From Arthrobacter sp. CJ23 (lineage in GTDB: Bacteria > Actinomycetota > Actinomycetes > Actinomycetales > Micrococcaceae), in the NCBI RefSeq assembly GCF_024741795.1, contig NZ_CP102950.1, positions 1,860,001-1,924,000 on the forward strand: a stretch of DNA of 64,000 nucleotides, given 5' to 3'. The notes beneath the pieces are model-generated. The model did no database searches. It was not told the origin of the DNA and saw nothing but the letters and a program-made list of their open reading frames with translations. The translations under genes were made by a program, and so were the position numbers. Positions 45,443-56,069 of this stretch are shown here, piece after piece. Numbering within the stretch: the stretch's first letter is position 1; each line of letters starts with the position of its first letter.

Positions 45443-46621
45443 ATGCAGACAGTCCTCCACGTAGCGGCAATGGCTCCCATGAGCATTCCGAGCCCTGATT
45501 GGTCCGGATTCGATATTCCGCTGCCGTGGGGGACTCTGCGTATCCACGCCTACGCCCTGTGCATCCTGGCGGGCATCGTCATCGGCCTGTGGCTGACGTC
45601 CGCCCGCTGGAAGCGCCGCGGCACGCCCGAAGGCAGCCTGTGGGACATCGCCATCTGGGCGGTTCCCTTCGGCATCATCGGCGGCCGTCTCTACCACGTG
45701 TTCTCCTCGCCGGACGCCTACTTCGGTCCCGGCTTCGACGGCACCGGCGACCTCTCCTTGATCCCGCAGATCCAGCGCGGCGGCCTGGGAATCTGGGGCG
45801 CCGTAGTGCTCGGCGCCTTCGGTGCCTGGATCGGCTGCCGCCGCGCCGGCGTGAAGCTCACGGCTTTCCTTGATGCGGCGGCCCCGGGCCTGCTGCTCGC
45901 CCAGGCGATCGGCCGCTGGGGCAACTGGTTCAACCAGGAGCTCTTCGGTGCCCCCACCACCCTGCCATGGGGCCTGCAGATCGATCCCGCCAACGCCAAT
46001 TTCCCCTCCGGCATGCCCACAGACACGCTGTTCCATCCGACGTTCCTGTATGAATCCCTGTGGAACCTGGTTGGCGTCGCGTTGCTGCTTGTCCTGGACC
46101 GCAGGTTCCACTTCCGCAGCGGACGCCTGTTCTGGCTCTACGCCATGTACTACACGCTGGGCCGGGTCTGGATTGAAGCCCTGCGGATCGACGACGCCGA
46201 GCAGATCACGCTCTTCGGCATCACCACCCGCCTCAACGTCTGGACCAGCATCCTCGTGTTCGTGGTGGCGTTGGCCGTGTTCATCGTGCTGGGCCTCAAG
46301 GGCCGGCCGGAGCCGGACACCGCGTACCTGCCCGGGCATGGGCCCGACGCCGCTCCGGAAGGCGCAGAAAAGGCCCCCGAAAAGGCTCCCCAAGAGGGCG
46401 CCGCAGTGAGCAGCGTCACTGGCCACGATGCGGGCGGATCTGTTTCCGGGGAGGGTGCGCGTGGTAATCTCCGAGATGAGAAAAGCGATCCAGGCCACTT
46501 TGTCGAGCCCCGGGAAGCAGCTGAGGAACCCGCGGCCGGTAGTACGCCGGATGCGGGAACGGCTGGAGTTCCCGGCGGCAAAATGCCAGGATCCGCACCG
46601 GAAGCTGACGACACCAAGTAG
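45443..46621 (+). CDS. lgt: Prolipoprotein diacylglyceryl transferase
   Basis: 392 residues. Transfers diacylglycerol to the lipobox Cys of prolipoproteins in the membrane. Seven transmembrane helices; GGRLYHVFSSP and AIGRWGNWFNQELFGAP (the Lgt signature with catalytic Arg/Asn/Glu) are present, plus ALRIDDAEQI near the end of the core. The last ~95 residues form a cytoplasmic, Ala/Glu/Gly/Pro-rich disordered tail, common in actinobacterial Lgt. Confidence 0.95.
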   Translation: MQTVLHVAAMAPMSIPSPDWSGFDIPLPWGTLRIHAYALCILAGIVIGLWLTSARWKRRGTPEGSLWDIAIWAVPFGIIGGRLYHVFSSPDAYFGPGFDGTGDLSLIPQIQRGGLGIWGAVVLGAFGAWIGCRRAGVKLTAFLDAAAPGLLLAQAIGRWGNWFNQELFGAPTTLPWGLQIDPANANFPSGMPTDTLFHPTFLYESLWNLVGVALLLVLDRRFHFRSGRLFWLYAMYYTLGRVWIEALRIDDAEQITLFGITTRLNVWTSILVFVVALAVFIVLGLKGRPEPDTAYLPGHGPDAAPEGAEKAPEKAPQEGAAVSSVTGHDAGGSVSGEGARGNLRDEKSDPGHFVEPREAAEEPAAGSTPDAGTAGVPGGKMPGSAPEADDTK

Positions 46622-46881
46622 TCGAGCCCGGCAGAGGGCCGCAGAGTCACCACTCGCTGGGCCCGCCGTCCACAATGGCGTGGCACCCCGGCATTCCGGA
46701 TCGGGCACATAGCTGCCCCCCGGTCAAGCCAAGGCCCGTGGGCACGTAACTGTTCGTTGCGTGTGTGCTGCTGGCCTACAATTCCAATAAATAAGCGCTT
46801 TGTTGTGCCCGTCACAGGGTGGGGCAAAGTGGGGCCAACGTTGTCCCTTCCAACGCACTATCACGAGGAAGGACGTCTTCC
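46622..46881. promoter_or_regulatory. lgt-gltB intergenic region, candidate gltB promoter
   Basis: No gene is seen. TACAAT at 46777-46782 could be the -10 of gltB about 100 nt before its start, but no well-spaced -35 is visible. Confidence 0.3.
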
Positions 46882-49800
46882 ATGACCCATCTTCATAACC
46901 CCGGTTGGTCCGAAAAGGCCGGCACCGAGGGGACCATCTCTCCGTTCAAGCGCTTCGCCGCGCTTCCGGAGGCCCAGGGTCTGTACAACCCGGACAAGGA
47001 AAAGGACGCCTGCGGCCTGGCCATCATTGCCACGCTCCGTGGCGAACCGGGTTACGACATCGTGGAAGCGGCATTGACTGCCCTTCGCAACCTCGAGCAC
47101 CGTGGCGCCGTGGGCGCTGACGAGGGCACCGGCGACGGCGCCGGGCTCCTCATGCAGGTTCCCGATGAGTTCTTCCGTGCCGTCACCGAATTCGAACTGC
47201 CGGCTCCCGGCCAGTACGTGGTCGGAACGGCTTTCCTGCCCGCTGAAACCCGTGAGGCCGAGACGGCCAAGGCCGGCATCGAAGCCTTGGCTGCCGACGA
47301 GGGCCTGACCGTGCTCGGCTGGCGCGAAGTCCCCGTGGTGGCCGACCTGGTCGGAGCCATGGCACGCGCCTGCATGCCGTACTTCTCGCAGCCCTTCTTC
47401 GCCTCGGCCACCGGCGAGCAGCTGGAGCGCAACGAGATCGACTCCCGCGCCTGGCGCATCCGCAAGCGCGCCCAGAACAAGTTCGGCGTCTACTTCCCCT
47501 CGCTGTCCTCCCGCACCATCGTCTACAAGGGCATGCTGACCACCGCGCAGCTGGAACCGTTCTACCCGGACCTCTCGGACAAGCGCTTCAAGACCAAGCT
47601 CGCGATTGTCCACTCGCGCTTCTCCACGAACACCTTCCCGTCGTGGCCGCTCGCGCAGCCGTTCCGCACCATCGCCCACAACGGTGAAATCAACACCGTC
47701 AAGGGCAACCGGAACTGGATGCGCGCCCGTCAGTCGCAGTTGGCCAACCCGCTGCTGGGCGACACCCCGGAAGAGCTCTACCCGATCTGTACGCCGGGTG
47801 CTTCCGACTCGGCCTCCTTCGACGAGGTCGCCGAACTGCTGTGGCTCTCCGGCCGCCCCATCACGCACTCGATCATGATGATGATCCCCGAGGCCTGGGA
47901 AAACCACGCCACGATGGACCCGGCCCGCCGTGCCTTCTACGAGTACCACTCGCTGCTCATGGAACCGTGGGACGGACCGGCCGCCGTGTCCTTCACCGAC
48001 GGCAACCTGGTGGGTGCCACCCTGGACCGCAACGGCCTGCGCCCCGGCCGCTACTGGATCACCGAGGACGGCCTGATCATCTTCGCCTCCGAGGTGGGCG
48101 TGATCGACGTCGAGCCCGCCAAGGTGGTCAAGAAGGGCCGTGTTGCCCCCGGCAAGATGTTCCTCGTGGACACCGGCTCGGGCCGGATCATCGACGACGC
48201 CGAGGTCAAGGCCGAGGTTGCCGCCGCCAACCCCTGGGCCGAATGGCTCAAGGACAACCTGATCGACCTCAAGGACCTGCCGGAGCGCGAGCACGTGGTC
48301 CACACGGCCGCGTCGGTCAACATCCGCCAGCGGACCTTCGGCTACACCACCGAGGAACTGAAGATCCTCCTTGGTCCCATGTCCCGCACCGGTGCGGAGC
48401 CCCTGGGAGCCATGGGTTCGGACACCCCGGTTGCCGTGCTCTCCAAGCGCCCGCGCCTGCTGTTCGACTACTTCGTGCAGTCCTTCGCGCAGGTCACCAA
48501 CCCGCCGCTGGACGCCATCCGCGAGGAACTCGTCACCTCGCTCAAGTGCGCCATCGGCCCGAACGGCAACCTGCTGGACGTCAACCAGGTCCGCCAGCCG
48601 CAGATCTCGCTGCCGTTCCCCGTGATCAACAACGACCAGCTCGCCAAGATCGCGAACATCGAAAACGCCGACGGCGACAAGGTCGCCATGAAGGTGCGCG
48701 GCCTCTACCGCCCCGAAGGCGGCGAAGCGGCCCTGCGTGCGCGCCTGACCGAAATCTGCGAGCAGGTTTCCGGCGCCATTAACCGCGGCGTGCAGTACAT
48801 CGTGCTGTCCGACCGTGACTCGAACGCCCAGTGGGCGCCGATCCCGTCGCTCCTGCTGACCAGCGCCGTGCACCACCACCTGCTCCGCAGCGCCAACCGC
48901 ACCAAGACCGCCCTGGTGGTCGAGGCCGGCGACGTCCGCGAGACGCACCACGTGGCCGTGCTGGTGGGCTTCGGCGCCTCCGCCGTGAACCCCTACCTCG
49001 CCATGGAATCGGTCGAACAGCTGATCACCACCGGCGAAGTGGTGGGAGTGACCCCGGAAGACGGCGTCTACAACCTCATCAAGGGCCTCGGCAAGGGTGT
49101 CCTGAAGATCATGTCCAAGATGGGCATCTCCACCGTGGCCTCCTACTGCGGTGCCCAGACCTTCGAGGCACTGGGCCTGTCCCAGGAACTCGTGGACGAA
49201 TTCTTCTCCGGCACGCACTCCCAGCTGGGCGGCGTGGGCCTGGACGTCATCGCGGCCGAGGTCTCGGCACGCCACCAGATGGCCTACCCCGAGGGCGGCA
49301 TCGAGCACCCGCACCGCCCGCTCCTGGGCGGCGGCGAGTACCAGTGGCGCCGCGACGGCGAACCGCACCTCTTCAACCCGGAGACGGTGTTCCGCCTGCA
49401 GCACGCCACGCGCGAACGCCGCTACGACATCTTCAAGTCCTACACCAAGGGCATTGACGACCAGTCCGAGAACCTGATGACCCTGCGCGGCCTGCTCAAG
49501 TTCAAGACCGGCCTGCGCCCTGCGGTGCCGCTCGAGGAAGTCGAAGCGGTTTCCAGCATCGTCAAGCGCTTCTCCACGGGCGCCATGAGTTACGGCTCCA
49601 TCTCCAAGGAAGCACACGAGACCCTCGCGATCGCCATGAACCGGCTGGGCGGCAAGTCCAACACCGGTGAGGGCGGCGAGGACGTGGACCGTCTCCTGGA
49701 TCCCGAGCGCCGCTCGGCGATCAAGCAGATCGCTTCCGGCCGCTTCGGTGTCACCAGCCTGTACCTGACGAACGCCGAAGACATCCAGATCAAGATGGCG

Positions 49801-51495
49801 CAGGGTGCCAAGCCCGGCGAAGGCGGCCAGCTCATGGCCCAGAAGGTCTATCCCTGGGTGGCCCGGACGCGTCACTCGACCCCCGGCGTCGGGCTCATCT
49901 CCCCGCCCCCGCACCACGACATCTACTCGATCGAAGACCTCGCACAGCTCATCTACGATGCGAAGCGCGCCAACCCGTCGGCCCGTGTGCATGTCAAGCT
50001 CGTATCCGAGGTGGGCATCGGCACGGTGGCGTCCGGCGTCACCAAGGCGAAGGCCGACGTCGTGCTGGTTTCCGGTCACGACGGCGGAACCGGCGCCTCG
50101 CCGCTGAACTCGCTCAAGCACGCCGGTGTGCCCTGGGAACTCGGCCTCGCCGAAACCCAGCAGACCCTCATGCTCAACGGCCTGCGCGACCGCGTGGTGG
50201 TGCAAGTGGACGGCCAGCTCAAGACCGGCCGCGACGTGGTCATCGCCGCGCTCCTGGGCGGCGAAGAGTACGGTTTTGCGACCGCGCCGCTGGTGGTCTC
50301 CGGCTGCATCATGATGCGTGTCTGCCACCTGGACACCTGCCCCGTCGGCGTTGCCACGCAGAACCCCGAGCTGCGCTCCCGGTTCAACGGCAAGCCAGAA
50401 TTCGTGGTCAACTTCTTCGAGTTCCTCGCAGAGGAAGTCCGCGAAATCCTCGCCGAGCTCGGTTTCCGCAGCCTGGAGGAGGCGATCGGCCACGCCGAAA
50501 TGCTCGACTCCCGCGAGGCGATCAACCACTGGAAGGCCGAGGGCCTCGACCTGGACCCGATCCTGCACGGGCTCGAGTTCGACGACGATGTGCCGCTGCG
50601 CAACATGACCGGCCAGAACCATGAGCTGGACAAGCACTTCGACCAGCGCCTGATCGGGATGGCTGCCGAGGCACTCAGCGACCGCACCCCGGTCAAGATC
50701 TCGGTGGACGTCATCAACACGGACCGCTCGGTGGGAACCATGCTGGGCCATGTGGTGACCAAGACGTTCAGCACCGATGTGCTCGCCACAGACACCATCG
50801 ACGTCACGCTGAAGGGAACCGCGGGCCAGTCCCTCGGCGCCTTCCTGCCCGCGGGCATCACCCTGCGCATGTTCGGCGACTCCAACGACTACGTGGGCAA
50901 GGGCCTCTCCGGCGGACGGATCATCGTCCGCCCGGACCGCACCAACGTGTTCCAGGCGGAGCGCAACGTGATCGCGGGCAACGTGATCGGCTACGGCGCC
51001 ACCAGCGGCGAGATGTTCCTGCGCGGCCAGGTGGGCGAACGCTTCCTGGTGCGTAACTCCGGTGCCACCGCCGTCGTCGAAGGCATCGGCGACCACGGCT
51101 GTGAGTACATGACCGGCGGCCAGACCCTGATCATCGGCCGCACCGGACGCAACTTCGGCGCCGGCATGTCCGGTGGTACGGCCTATGTGCTGGACCTGCA
51201 GCCTGCCCGCGTCAACAAGGATGCGCTGGACTCCGGCGAACTCCAGCTCCTCGAGCTGGACGCCGAGGACCGCGACATCGTCCACGGCCTCCTCGTCAAG
51301 CACGTCGAGGAAACCGAATCCGTCCTGGCGGGCCGCCTGCTCGAAAACTTCGATGACACCGCAGCCCGCATCACCAAAGTACTGCCGCGCGACTACGCCG
51401 CAGTCCTGCAAACCCGTCTCGACGCCATCGAAGAGGGCCTTGACCCCGACGGCGAAGAAGTATGGTCTCGAATCCTGGAGGTAACCGGTGGCTGA
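46882..51495 (+). CDS. gltB: Glutamate synthase (NADPH) large subunit
   Basis: 1537 residues from ATG 46882, which follows GAGGAAGGA. Makes glutamate from glutamine and 2-oxoglutarate. [14 protein letters not shown] [12 protein letters not shown] places Cys44 as the class II amidotransferase nucleophile after propeptide removal. The central FMN/2-oxoglutarate domain and the 3Fe-4S motif [15 protein letters not shown] follow, then the C-terminal beta-helix ([17 protein letters not shown]). Overlaps gltD by 8 nt. Confidence 0.97.
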   Translation: MTHLHNPGWSEKAGTEGTISPFKRFAALPEAQGLYNPDKEKDACGLAIIATLRGEPGYDIVEAALTALRNLEHRGAVGADEGTGDGAGLLMQVPDEFFRAVTEFELPAPGQYVVGTAFLPAETREAETAKAGIEALAADEGLTVLGWREVPVVADLVGAMARACMPYFSQPFFASATGEQLERNEIDSRAWRIRKRAQNKFGVYFPSLSSRTIVYKGMLTTAQLEPFYPDLSDKRFKTKLAIVHSRFSTNTFPSWPLAQPFRTIAHNGEINTVKGNRNWMRARQSQLANPLLGDTPEELYPICTPGASDSASFDEVAELLWLSGRPITHSIMMMIPEAWENHATMDPARRAFYEYHSLLMEPWDGPAAVSFTDGNLVGATLDRNGLRPGRYWITEDGLIIFASEVGVIDVEPAKVVKKGRVAPGKMFLVDTGSGRIIDDAEVKAEVAAANPWAEWLKDNLIDLKDLPEREHVVHTAASVNIRQRTFGYTTEELKILLGPMSRTGAEPLGAMGSDTPVAVLSKRPRLLFDYFVQSFAQVTNPPLDAIREELVTSLKCAIGPNGNLLDVNQVRQPQISLPFPVINNDQLAKIANIENADGDKVAMKVRGLYRPEGGEAALRARLTEICEQVSGAINRGVQYIVLSDRDSNAQWAPIPSLLLTSAVHHHLLRSANRTKTALVVEAGDVRETHHVAVLVGFGASAVNPYLAMESVEQLITTGEVVGVTPEDGVYNLIKGLGKGVLKIMSKMGISTVASYCGAQTFEALGLSQELVDEFFSGTHSQLGGVGLDVIAAEVSARHQMAYPEGGIEHPHRPLLGGGEYQWRRDGEPHLFNPETVFRLQHATRERRYDIFKSYTKGIDDQSENLMTLRGLLKFKTGLRPAVPLEEVEAVSSIVKRFSTGAMSYGSISKEAHETLAIAMNRLGGKSNTGEGGEDVDRLLDPERRSAIKQIASGRFGVTSLYLTNAEDIQIKMAQGAKPGEGGQLMAQKVYPWVARTRHSTPGVGLISPPPHHDIYSIEDLAQLIYDAKRANPSARVHVKLVSEVGIGTVASGVTKAKADVVLVSGHDGGTGASPLNSLKHAGVPWELGLAETQQTLMLNGLRDRVVVQVDGQLKTGRDVVIAALLGGEEYGFATAPLVVSGCIMMRVCHLDTCPVGVATQNPELRSRFNGKPEFVVNFFEFLAEEVREILAELGFRSLEEAIGHAEMLDSREAINHWKAEGLDLDPILHGLEFDDDVPLRNMTGQNHELDKHFDQRLIGMAAEALSDRTPVKISVDVINTDRSVGTMLGHVVTKTFSTDVLATDTIDVTLKGTAGQSLGAFLPAGITLRMFGDSNDYVGKGLSGGRIIVRPDRTNVFQAERNVIAGNVIGYGATSGEMFLRGQVGERFLVRNSGATAVVEGIGDHGCEYMTGGQTLIIGRTGRNFGAGMSGGTAYVLDLQPARVNKDALDSGELQLLELDAEDRDIVHGLLVKHVEETESVLAGRLLENFDDTAARITKVLPRDYAAVLQTRLDAIEEGLDPDGEEVWSRILEVTGG

Positions 51496-52945
51496 TCCAC
51501 GCGGATTTTTGAAAGTCCGGCAGCGCGAAACGCAGCCACGCCGTCCCGTTCCCGTCCGCATCATGGACTGGAAGGAAGTCTACGAAGCCCAGGACAAGGG
51601 TGTGCTGAAGAGCCAGGCCGGCCGCTGCATGGACTGCGGCGTCCCCTTCTGCCACCAGGGCTGCCCGCTGGGCAACCTGATTCCGGAGTGGAACGACCTG
51701 ACGTGGCGCGGCAAGGGCGAGGACGCGATTGAGCGCCTGCACGCCACGAACAACTTCCCGGAGTTCACCGGCCGGCTGTGCCCCGCGCCCTGCGAGGCGT
51801 CCTGCGTGCTGGGGATCAACCAGCCCGCCGTGACCATCAAGCAGGTGGAGGTTTCCATCATTGACGAGGCCTTCGAGAACGACTGGGTCCAGCCGCTCCC
51901 GCCGACACGCCTCACCGGCAAGACGGTGGCCGTCGTCGGCTCCGGGCCCGCCGGCCTGGCTGTCGCACAGCAGCTGACCCGCGTGGGCCACACCGTCGCC
52001 GTCTACGAGCGCGACGACAAGATCGGCGGCCTCCTGCGTTACGGCATCCCCGACTTCAAGATGGAGAAGGAACAGGTGGACCGCCGCCTGGAGCAGATGA
52101 AGGCCGAAGGCACCCGCTTCCGCACCGGCGTCGCCGTCGGTACGGACGTCACCTGGGAGCAGCTGCGCCGCCGCTACGACGCCGTGGTCATCGCCACCGG
52201 TGCCACCGTGCCGCGCGACCTGCCGATTCCGGGCCGCGCCCTGGAGGGCGTGCACTACGCCATGGACTACCTGGTCCCCGCGAACCGCGTGGTGGCCGGC
52301 GAAACCGTGGAGAACCAGATCAACGCCAAGGGCAAGCACGTGGTGATCCTCGGCGGCGGCGACACCGGCGCCGACTGCATCGGCACCGCCCACCGCCACG
52401 GCGCGGCCTCCGTGACCACCCTGGCGATCGGCAAGCAGCCGCCGCTGGAGCGTGCCGGGAACCAGCCCTGGCCCATGTTCCCCACCCTGTTCGAGGTCGC
52501 CAGCGCCCACGAAGAAGGCGGCGAGCGGACGTACCTGGCCTCTACAGTTGAGTTCGTGGGCGAAAACGGCAAGCTCACAGGCGTCAAGGTTGCCGAAACG
52601 GAATTCGTGGACGGCAGGCGCCTGCCCAAGGCCGGAACCGAGCGGATCATCCCCGCGGACCTGGTCTTCCTGAGCCTCGGCTTCACTGGCGCCGAACCGG
52701 CCGGCATCACCGAGCAGGTCAGCGCAGAGTTCGACGGCCGCGGCAACGTGGCACGCGACGGCTACTACATGACGAACACCGAAGGTGTGTTTGTGGCCGG
52801 CGACGCCGGCCGCGGACAGTCCCTGATCGTCTGGGCCATCGCGGAAGGCCGCGCCTGCGCAGCCGCCGTCGACAAGTTCCTCATGGGCAGCACGATTCTC
52901 CCGGCCCCGGTCGCCCCCACCGACCGCGCCATCTCGGTCTTATAA
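51488..52945 (+). CDS. gltD: Glutamate synthase small subunit
   Basis: 485 residues from GTG 51488, inside the end of gltB. Supplies electrons from NADPH through FAD and Fe-S centres. Cys-rich N-terminus [17 protein letters not shown] and [15 protein letters not shown] motif [12 protein letters not shown] and NADPH motif [11 protein letters not shown] are present. Confidence 0.97.
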   Translation: MADPRGFLKVRQRETQPRRPVPVRIMDWKEVYEAQDKGVLKSQAGRCMDCGVPFCHQGCPLGNLIPEWNDLTWRGKGEDAIERLHATNNFPEFTGRLCPAPCEASCVLGINQPAVTIKQVEVSIIDEAFENDWVQPLPPTRLTGKTVAVVGSGPAGLAVAQQLTRVGHTVAVYERDDKIGGLLRYGIPDFKMEKEQVDRRLEQMKAEGTRFRTGVAVGTDVTWEQLRRRYDAVVIATGATVPRDLPIPGRALEGVHYAMDYLVPANRVVAGETVENQINAKGKHVVILGGGDTGADCIGTAHRHGAASVTTLAIGKQPPLERAGNQPWPMFPTLFEVASAHEEGGERTYLASTVEFVGENGKLTGVKVAETEFVDGRRLPKAGTERIIPADLVFLSLGFTGAEPAGITEQVSAEFDGRGNVARDGYYMTNTEGVFVAGDAGRGQSLIVWAIAEGRACAAAVDKFLMGSTILPAPVAPTDRAISVL

Positions 52946-53000
52946 GACCGGCAGGAACGACCATTCAACTCAACCAGCAGCACACTACTAGGGTAGGTAT

Positions 53001-54470
53001 ATGAGACGCGCGAAAATTGTGGCAACTTTCGGCCCGGCTATCTCCAGCTACGACAACACCCTCGCGGTGTTGGAAGCCGGCGTCGACGTTGCTCGCATGA
53101 ACATGAGCCACGGCGACTACGCCGTGCACGACAACACCTACGAAAACGTCCGCAAGGCTGCAGCACAGCTGGGCAAGCCCGTGGCCATCATGGCCGACCT
53201 TCAGGGCCCCAAGATCCGTCTTGGCCGCTTTGTTGACGGTCCCCACGCTCTGGCAGTCGGCGACACCTTCACTATCACCACCGAAGACGTCCCCGGCACC
53301 AAGGACATCTGCTCCACCACGCTCAAGAGCCTCACCGAGGACGTCAACGTGGGCGATGCCCTGCTGATCGACGACGGCAAGGTTGCCCTGCGCGCCATCG
53401 AGGTGGACGACGTGAAGGTCGTCACCACGGTGACCGTCGGCGGCATGGTGTCCAACAACAAGGGCATCAACCTGCCCGGCGTTGCCGTCAACGTCCCCGC
53501 CCTGAGCGAAAAGGACGAGGACGACCTCCGTTGGGCCATCAAGCGTGGCGTTGACCTGGTGGCACTGTCATTCGTCCGCGACGCAGCCGACATCACCCGC
53601 GTCCACGAAATCATGGACGAAGAAGGCCGCCGCGTGCCGGTGATCGCCAAGATCGAAAAGCCGCAGGCCGTGGACCAGCTCCACGAGATCATCGACGCCT
53701 TCGACGCCATCATGGTTGCCCGTGGCGACCTCGGCGTCGAGCTGCCGCTCGAGGAAGTGCCGATCGTCCAGAAGCGCGCCATTGAACTGGCACGCCGCTG
53801 GGCCAAGCCGGTCATCGTGGCCACCCAGGTCCTCGAATCCATGATCGACAACCCGCGCCCCACCCGCGCCGAGGCCTCGGACTGCGCCAACGCAGTGCTC
53901 GACGGCGCCGACGCGGTCATGCTCTCCGGCGAGACCAGCGTGGGCCAGTACCCGATCGAAACCGTGAAGGTGATGGCCCGGATTATCGAGTCCACCGAAG
54001 TCCACGGCCTTGAGCGCGTTCCGCCGCTGGGCACCAAGCCCAAGACCCGCGGTGGCGCCATCACCCGTGCCGCCGTCGAGATCGCCGACCAGCTGGAAGC
54101 CAAGTACATCTGTACCTTCACCCAGTCCGGCGACTCGGCCCGCCGCCTGTCCCGCCTGCGTCCGGTCAAGCCGGTCTTCGCGTTCACCCCCGTGGAGCAC
54201 GTCTGGAACCAGCTGGCACTGACCTGGGGCATCCAGCCGGTGCTGGTCCCCACGGTTGGCCACACCGACGAAATGACGGCACAGGTTGACCGCAGCCTGC
54301 TCGCCATGAAGATTGCCGATGAGGGCGACCTCGTGGTCATCGCTGCCGGTTCCCCTCCGGGAGTCGCCGGTTCCACCAACTCGCTCAAGGTCCACAAGGT
54401 GGGCGACCTGGCCGACACCGGTGCCGCAGACCGCGTCCGCGAGAAGGTCGGCCCCTGGCCGGAAAGCTAA
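53001..54470 (+). CDS. pyk: Pyruvate kinase
   Basis: 489 residues. Last step of glycolysis. RRAKIVATFGPA at the start, ARMNMSHGD, the signature IAKIEKPQAVDQ and MVARGDLGVELP (catalytic metal site) are present, and the C-terminal domain is complete. Divergence from pdtaR is not possible here: the two converge across two hairpins. Confidence 0.97.
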   Translation: MRRAKIVATFGPAISSYDNTLAVLEAGVDVARMNMSHGDYAVHDNTYENVRKAAAQLGKPVAIMADLQGPKIRLGRFVDGPHALAVGDTFTITTEDVPGTKDICSTTLKSLTEDVNVGDALLIDDGKVALRAIEVDDVKVVTTVTVGGMVSNNKGINLPGVAVNVPALSEKDEDDLRWAIKRGVDLVALSFVRDAADITRVHEIMDEEGRRVPVIAKIEKPQAVDQLHEIIDAFDAIMVARGDLGVELPLEEVPIVQKRAIELARRWAKPVIVATQVLESMIDNPRPTRAEASDCANAVLDGADAVMLSGETSVGQYPIETVKVMARIIESTEVHGLERVPPLGTKPKTRGGAITRAAVEIADQLEAKYICTFTQSGDSARRLSRLRPVKPVFAFTPVEHVWNQLALTWGIQPVLVPTVGHTDEMTAQVDRSLLAMKIADEGDLVVIAAGSPPGVAGSTNSLKVHKVGDLADTGAADRVREKVGPWPES

Positions 54471-54513
54471 GCCGCCGCACCTCCTGGGCGCCGTAGCAAC
54501 AGGCAACACAAGT

Positions 54514-54545
54514 AAGGACCTCGCCGTTTGGCGGGGTCCTTCCTT
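54514..54545 (+). terminator. Terminator after pyk
   Basis: AAGGACCTCGCC-GTTT-GGCGGGGTCCTT, 12-bp stem with one G-T pair, followed by a short T-rich stretch. Confidence 0.8.
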
Positions 54546-54627
54546 GTGCCTGGGGAGTGCGCGTTGGGGGAGTCGGCGGTTGGGGAGTCGGCCGGGGGAG
54601 CCGGCCGGCCTTCTTGCCGGAGACGAC

Positions 54628-54672
54628 GATAGGGGCGGCCGGATCCCGTTCAGGAATCCGGCCGCCCCTATC
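54628..54672 (-). terminator. Terminator after pdtaR
   Basis: Perfect 17-bp stem (54628-54644/54656-54672) with an 11-nt loop, 22 nt past the pdtaR stop on the minus strand. Confidence 0.8.
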
Positions 54673-54694
54673 GGCTTGGCCTGCTGGCTTGGTG

Positions 54695-55300
54695 CTAGTT
54701 GACCTGGTTGATGATGGTCTCGGCAACCTCGCGCATGCTGAGGCGGCGGTCCATGGAGGTCTTCTGGATCCAGCGGAAGGCTTCCGGCTCCGTCAGGCCC
54801 ATCTTGGTGGTCAGGAGGCTCTTGGCGCGCTCTACGAGCTTGCGGGTGGCGAACTGTTCCTGGAGGTCGGAAACCTCGTTTTCGAGGGCCTTGATCTCCT
54901 CGTGGCGGGACAGCGCGATCTCGATGGCCGGGATGAGGTCGGCGGGCGTGAACGGCTTGACGACGTAAGCCATGGCGCCGGCGTCGCGGGCGCGCTCAAC
55001 AAGCTCCTTCTGGCTGAAAGCGGTCAGCAGCACCACCGGTGCAATGCGGGCCTTGACGATCTTCTCGGCTGCCGAGATGCCGTCCATGACGGGCATCTTC
55101 ACATCCATGAGGACCAGGTCCGGCTTGAGCTCCTCGGCAAGTTCAACGGCCTTCTGGCCATTGTCTGCCTCTCCCACGACGTCGTAACCTTCGCCCTTGA
55201 GAATCTCGATGATGTCCAGCCGGATGAGGGTTTCATCCTCGGCTACGACTACGCGGCGTGCCGGCTGGGATACGGGCGTGGACTCCGTCTGTTCTGTCAC
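54695..55300 (-). CDS. pdtaR: ANTAR-domain response regulator (PdtaR-like)
   Basis: 201 residues. Receiver domain: acidic pair AEDETLIR, phospho-acceptor Asp in LVLMDVKMPVMDG, Thr in VLLTAFSQ and Lys in YVVKPF. A coiled-coil linker precedes a C-terminal ANTAR RNA-binding domain (RKLVERAKSLLTTKMGL, then SMREVAETIINQ). It acts by transcription antitermination on RNA dual hairpins. The partner kinase pdtaS is not in the window. Convergent with pyk. Confidence 0.93.
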   Translation of the reverse strand: MTEQTESTPVSQPARRVVVAEDETLIRLDIIEILKGEGYDVVGEADNGQKAVELAEELKPDLVLMDVKMPVMDGISAAEKIVKARIAPVVLLTAFSQKELVERARDAGAMAYVVKPFTPADLIPAIEIALSRHEEIKALENEVSDLQEQFATRKLVERAKSLLTTKMGLTEPEAFRWIQKTSMDRRLSMREVAETIINQVN

Positions 55301-55496
55301 GGGATCTCCTTGAAAAGGTACGGCGGGTTCAGATCCATCTTAGTTGCACGCGGCCCTTGCGTATGACTTATTGCTTCGGCGGGCCGGTTCTGGGAATCAG
55401 CCTATCTGCATGTAGAGTAGTTTCGCGCACTGCAACAGGCAGCGTTGGGTTCTGTGAAGAGCCCGACGCCGGTAGGTTCTGTTCCAGTGTCTCCGC

Positions 55497-55578
55497 GCCC
55501 GAGTGGCGGAATTGGCAGACGCGCCGCACTCAAAATGCGGTATCGAAAGGTGTGTGGGTTCGAGTCCCACCTTGGGCA
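55497..55578 (+). tRNA. tRNA-Leu (CAA), integration target
   Basis: Class II tRNA with a long variable arm. Acceptor GCCCGAG/CTTGGGC, anticodon stem CCGCA/TGCGG with loop CTCAAAA (anticodon CAA), T-arm GTGGGTTCGAGTCCCAC. CCA not encoded. Its last 24 bp are repeated at 59432-59455. Confidence 0.95.
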
Positions 55579-55580
55579 CG
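55557..55580. repeat. Attachment-site copy at the tRNA-Leu 3' end
   Basis: GGTTCGAGTCCCACCTTGGG then CACG; matches 59432-59455 at 23 of 24 positions. Typical position for a tyrosine-integrase attachment site. Confidence 0.75.
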
Positions 55581-55636
55581 TGTTTTCCCAGTTCAGGGGC
55601 TTATTCGCCGCTGAGTGTGGACAAATGTTCTCGGAT

Positions 55637-55658
55637 GGGCCCCTTCGGGGGCCCTTTT
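55637..55658 (+). terminator. Terminator after tRNA-Leu
   Basis: GGGCCCC-TTC-GGGGGCCC followed by TTTT, 59 nt past the tRNA. Confidence 0.8.
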
Positions 55659-56069
55659 CGTTTGCCGGGTACCTCGCTTTTTGGGTGGTTGCTGGTTCTG
55701 TGGTCTTGCTTCTTCATGGTGGGGGCGTGGCCGACCTACATGATTTGTGCTTCATCTGGTGGCAAAGCTTGCCGCCTGGGAGCGTTCTGGCCAGACTCAG
55801 CCTCTCTGGTGTCATCGCAAACCTTGTGTGTCAAAAGGTTCGGCGCCCAGGAATTCCTGGTCCAGTTGGGGGTCCTCGGCGGCAGGTTAGCGGTCGCTAT
55901 CCTGATTTCATGACGGCCATGTGCGCGTTCGCCAGCGCACATGGCCTTGCCTAGACTGACGATGGAAGCGACCCCCGGCGCGGACTAGCATTTCGCGTGT
56001 CCCTGAGGCTTAGAATCTCCCTTACGGGGACAAGCGGTTCCTCGTGATTGCCTATTTGGGGGGTGCGAG
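55659..56069. other. Gene-free left part of the element, with a hairpin
   Basis: No gene is supported. A perfect 12-bp hairpin (55915-55926/55935-55946) with an 8-nt loop is the only clear feature; it may be a terminator left from a lost gene. Confidence 0.4.

Noticed and set aside
46861..51564. 1567-codon open frame antisense to gltB
   Set aside because: Antisense frame of a GC-rich gene: G/C-rich third positions avoid stops. No ribosome site or family resemblance; gltB itself is certain.
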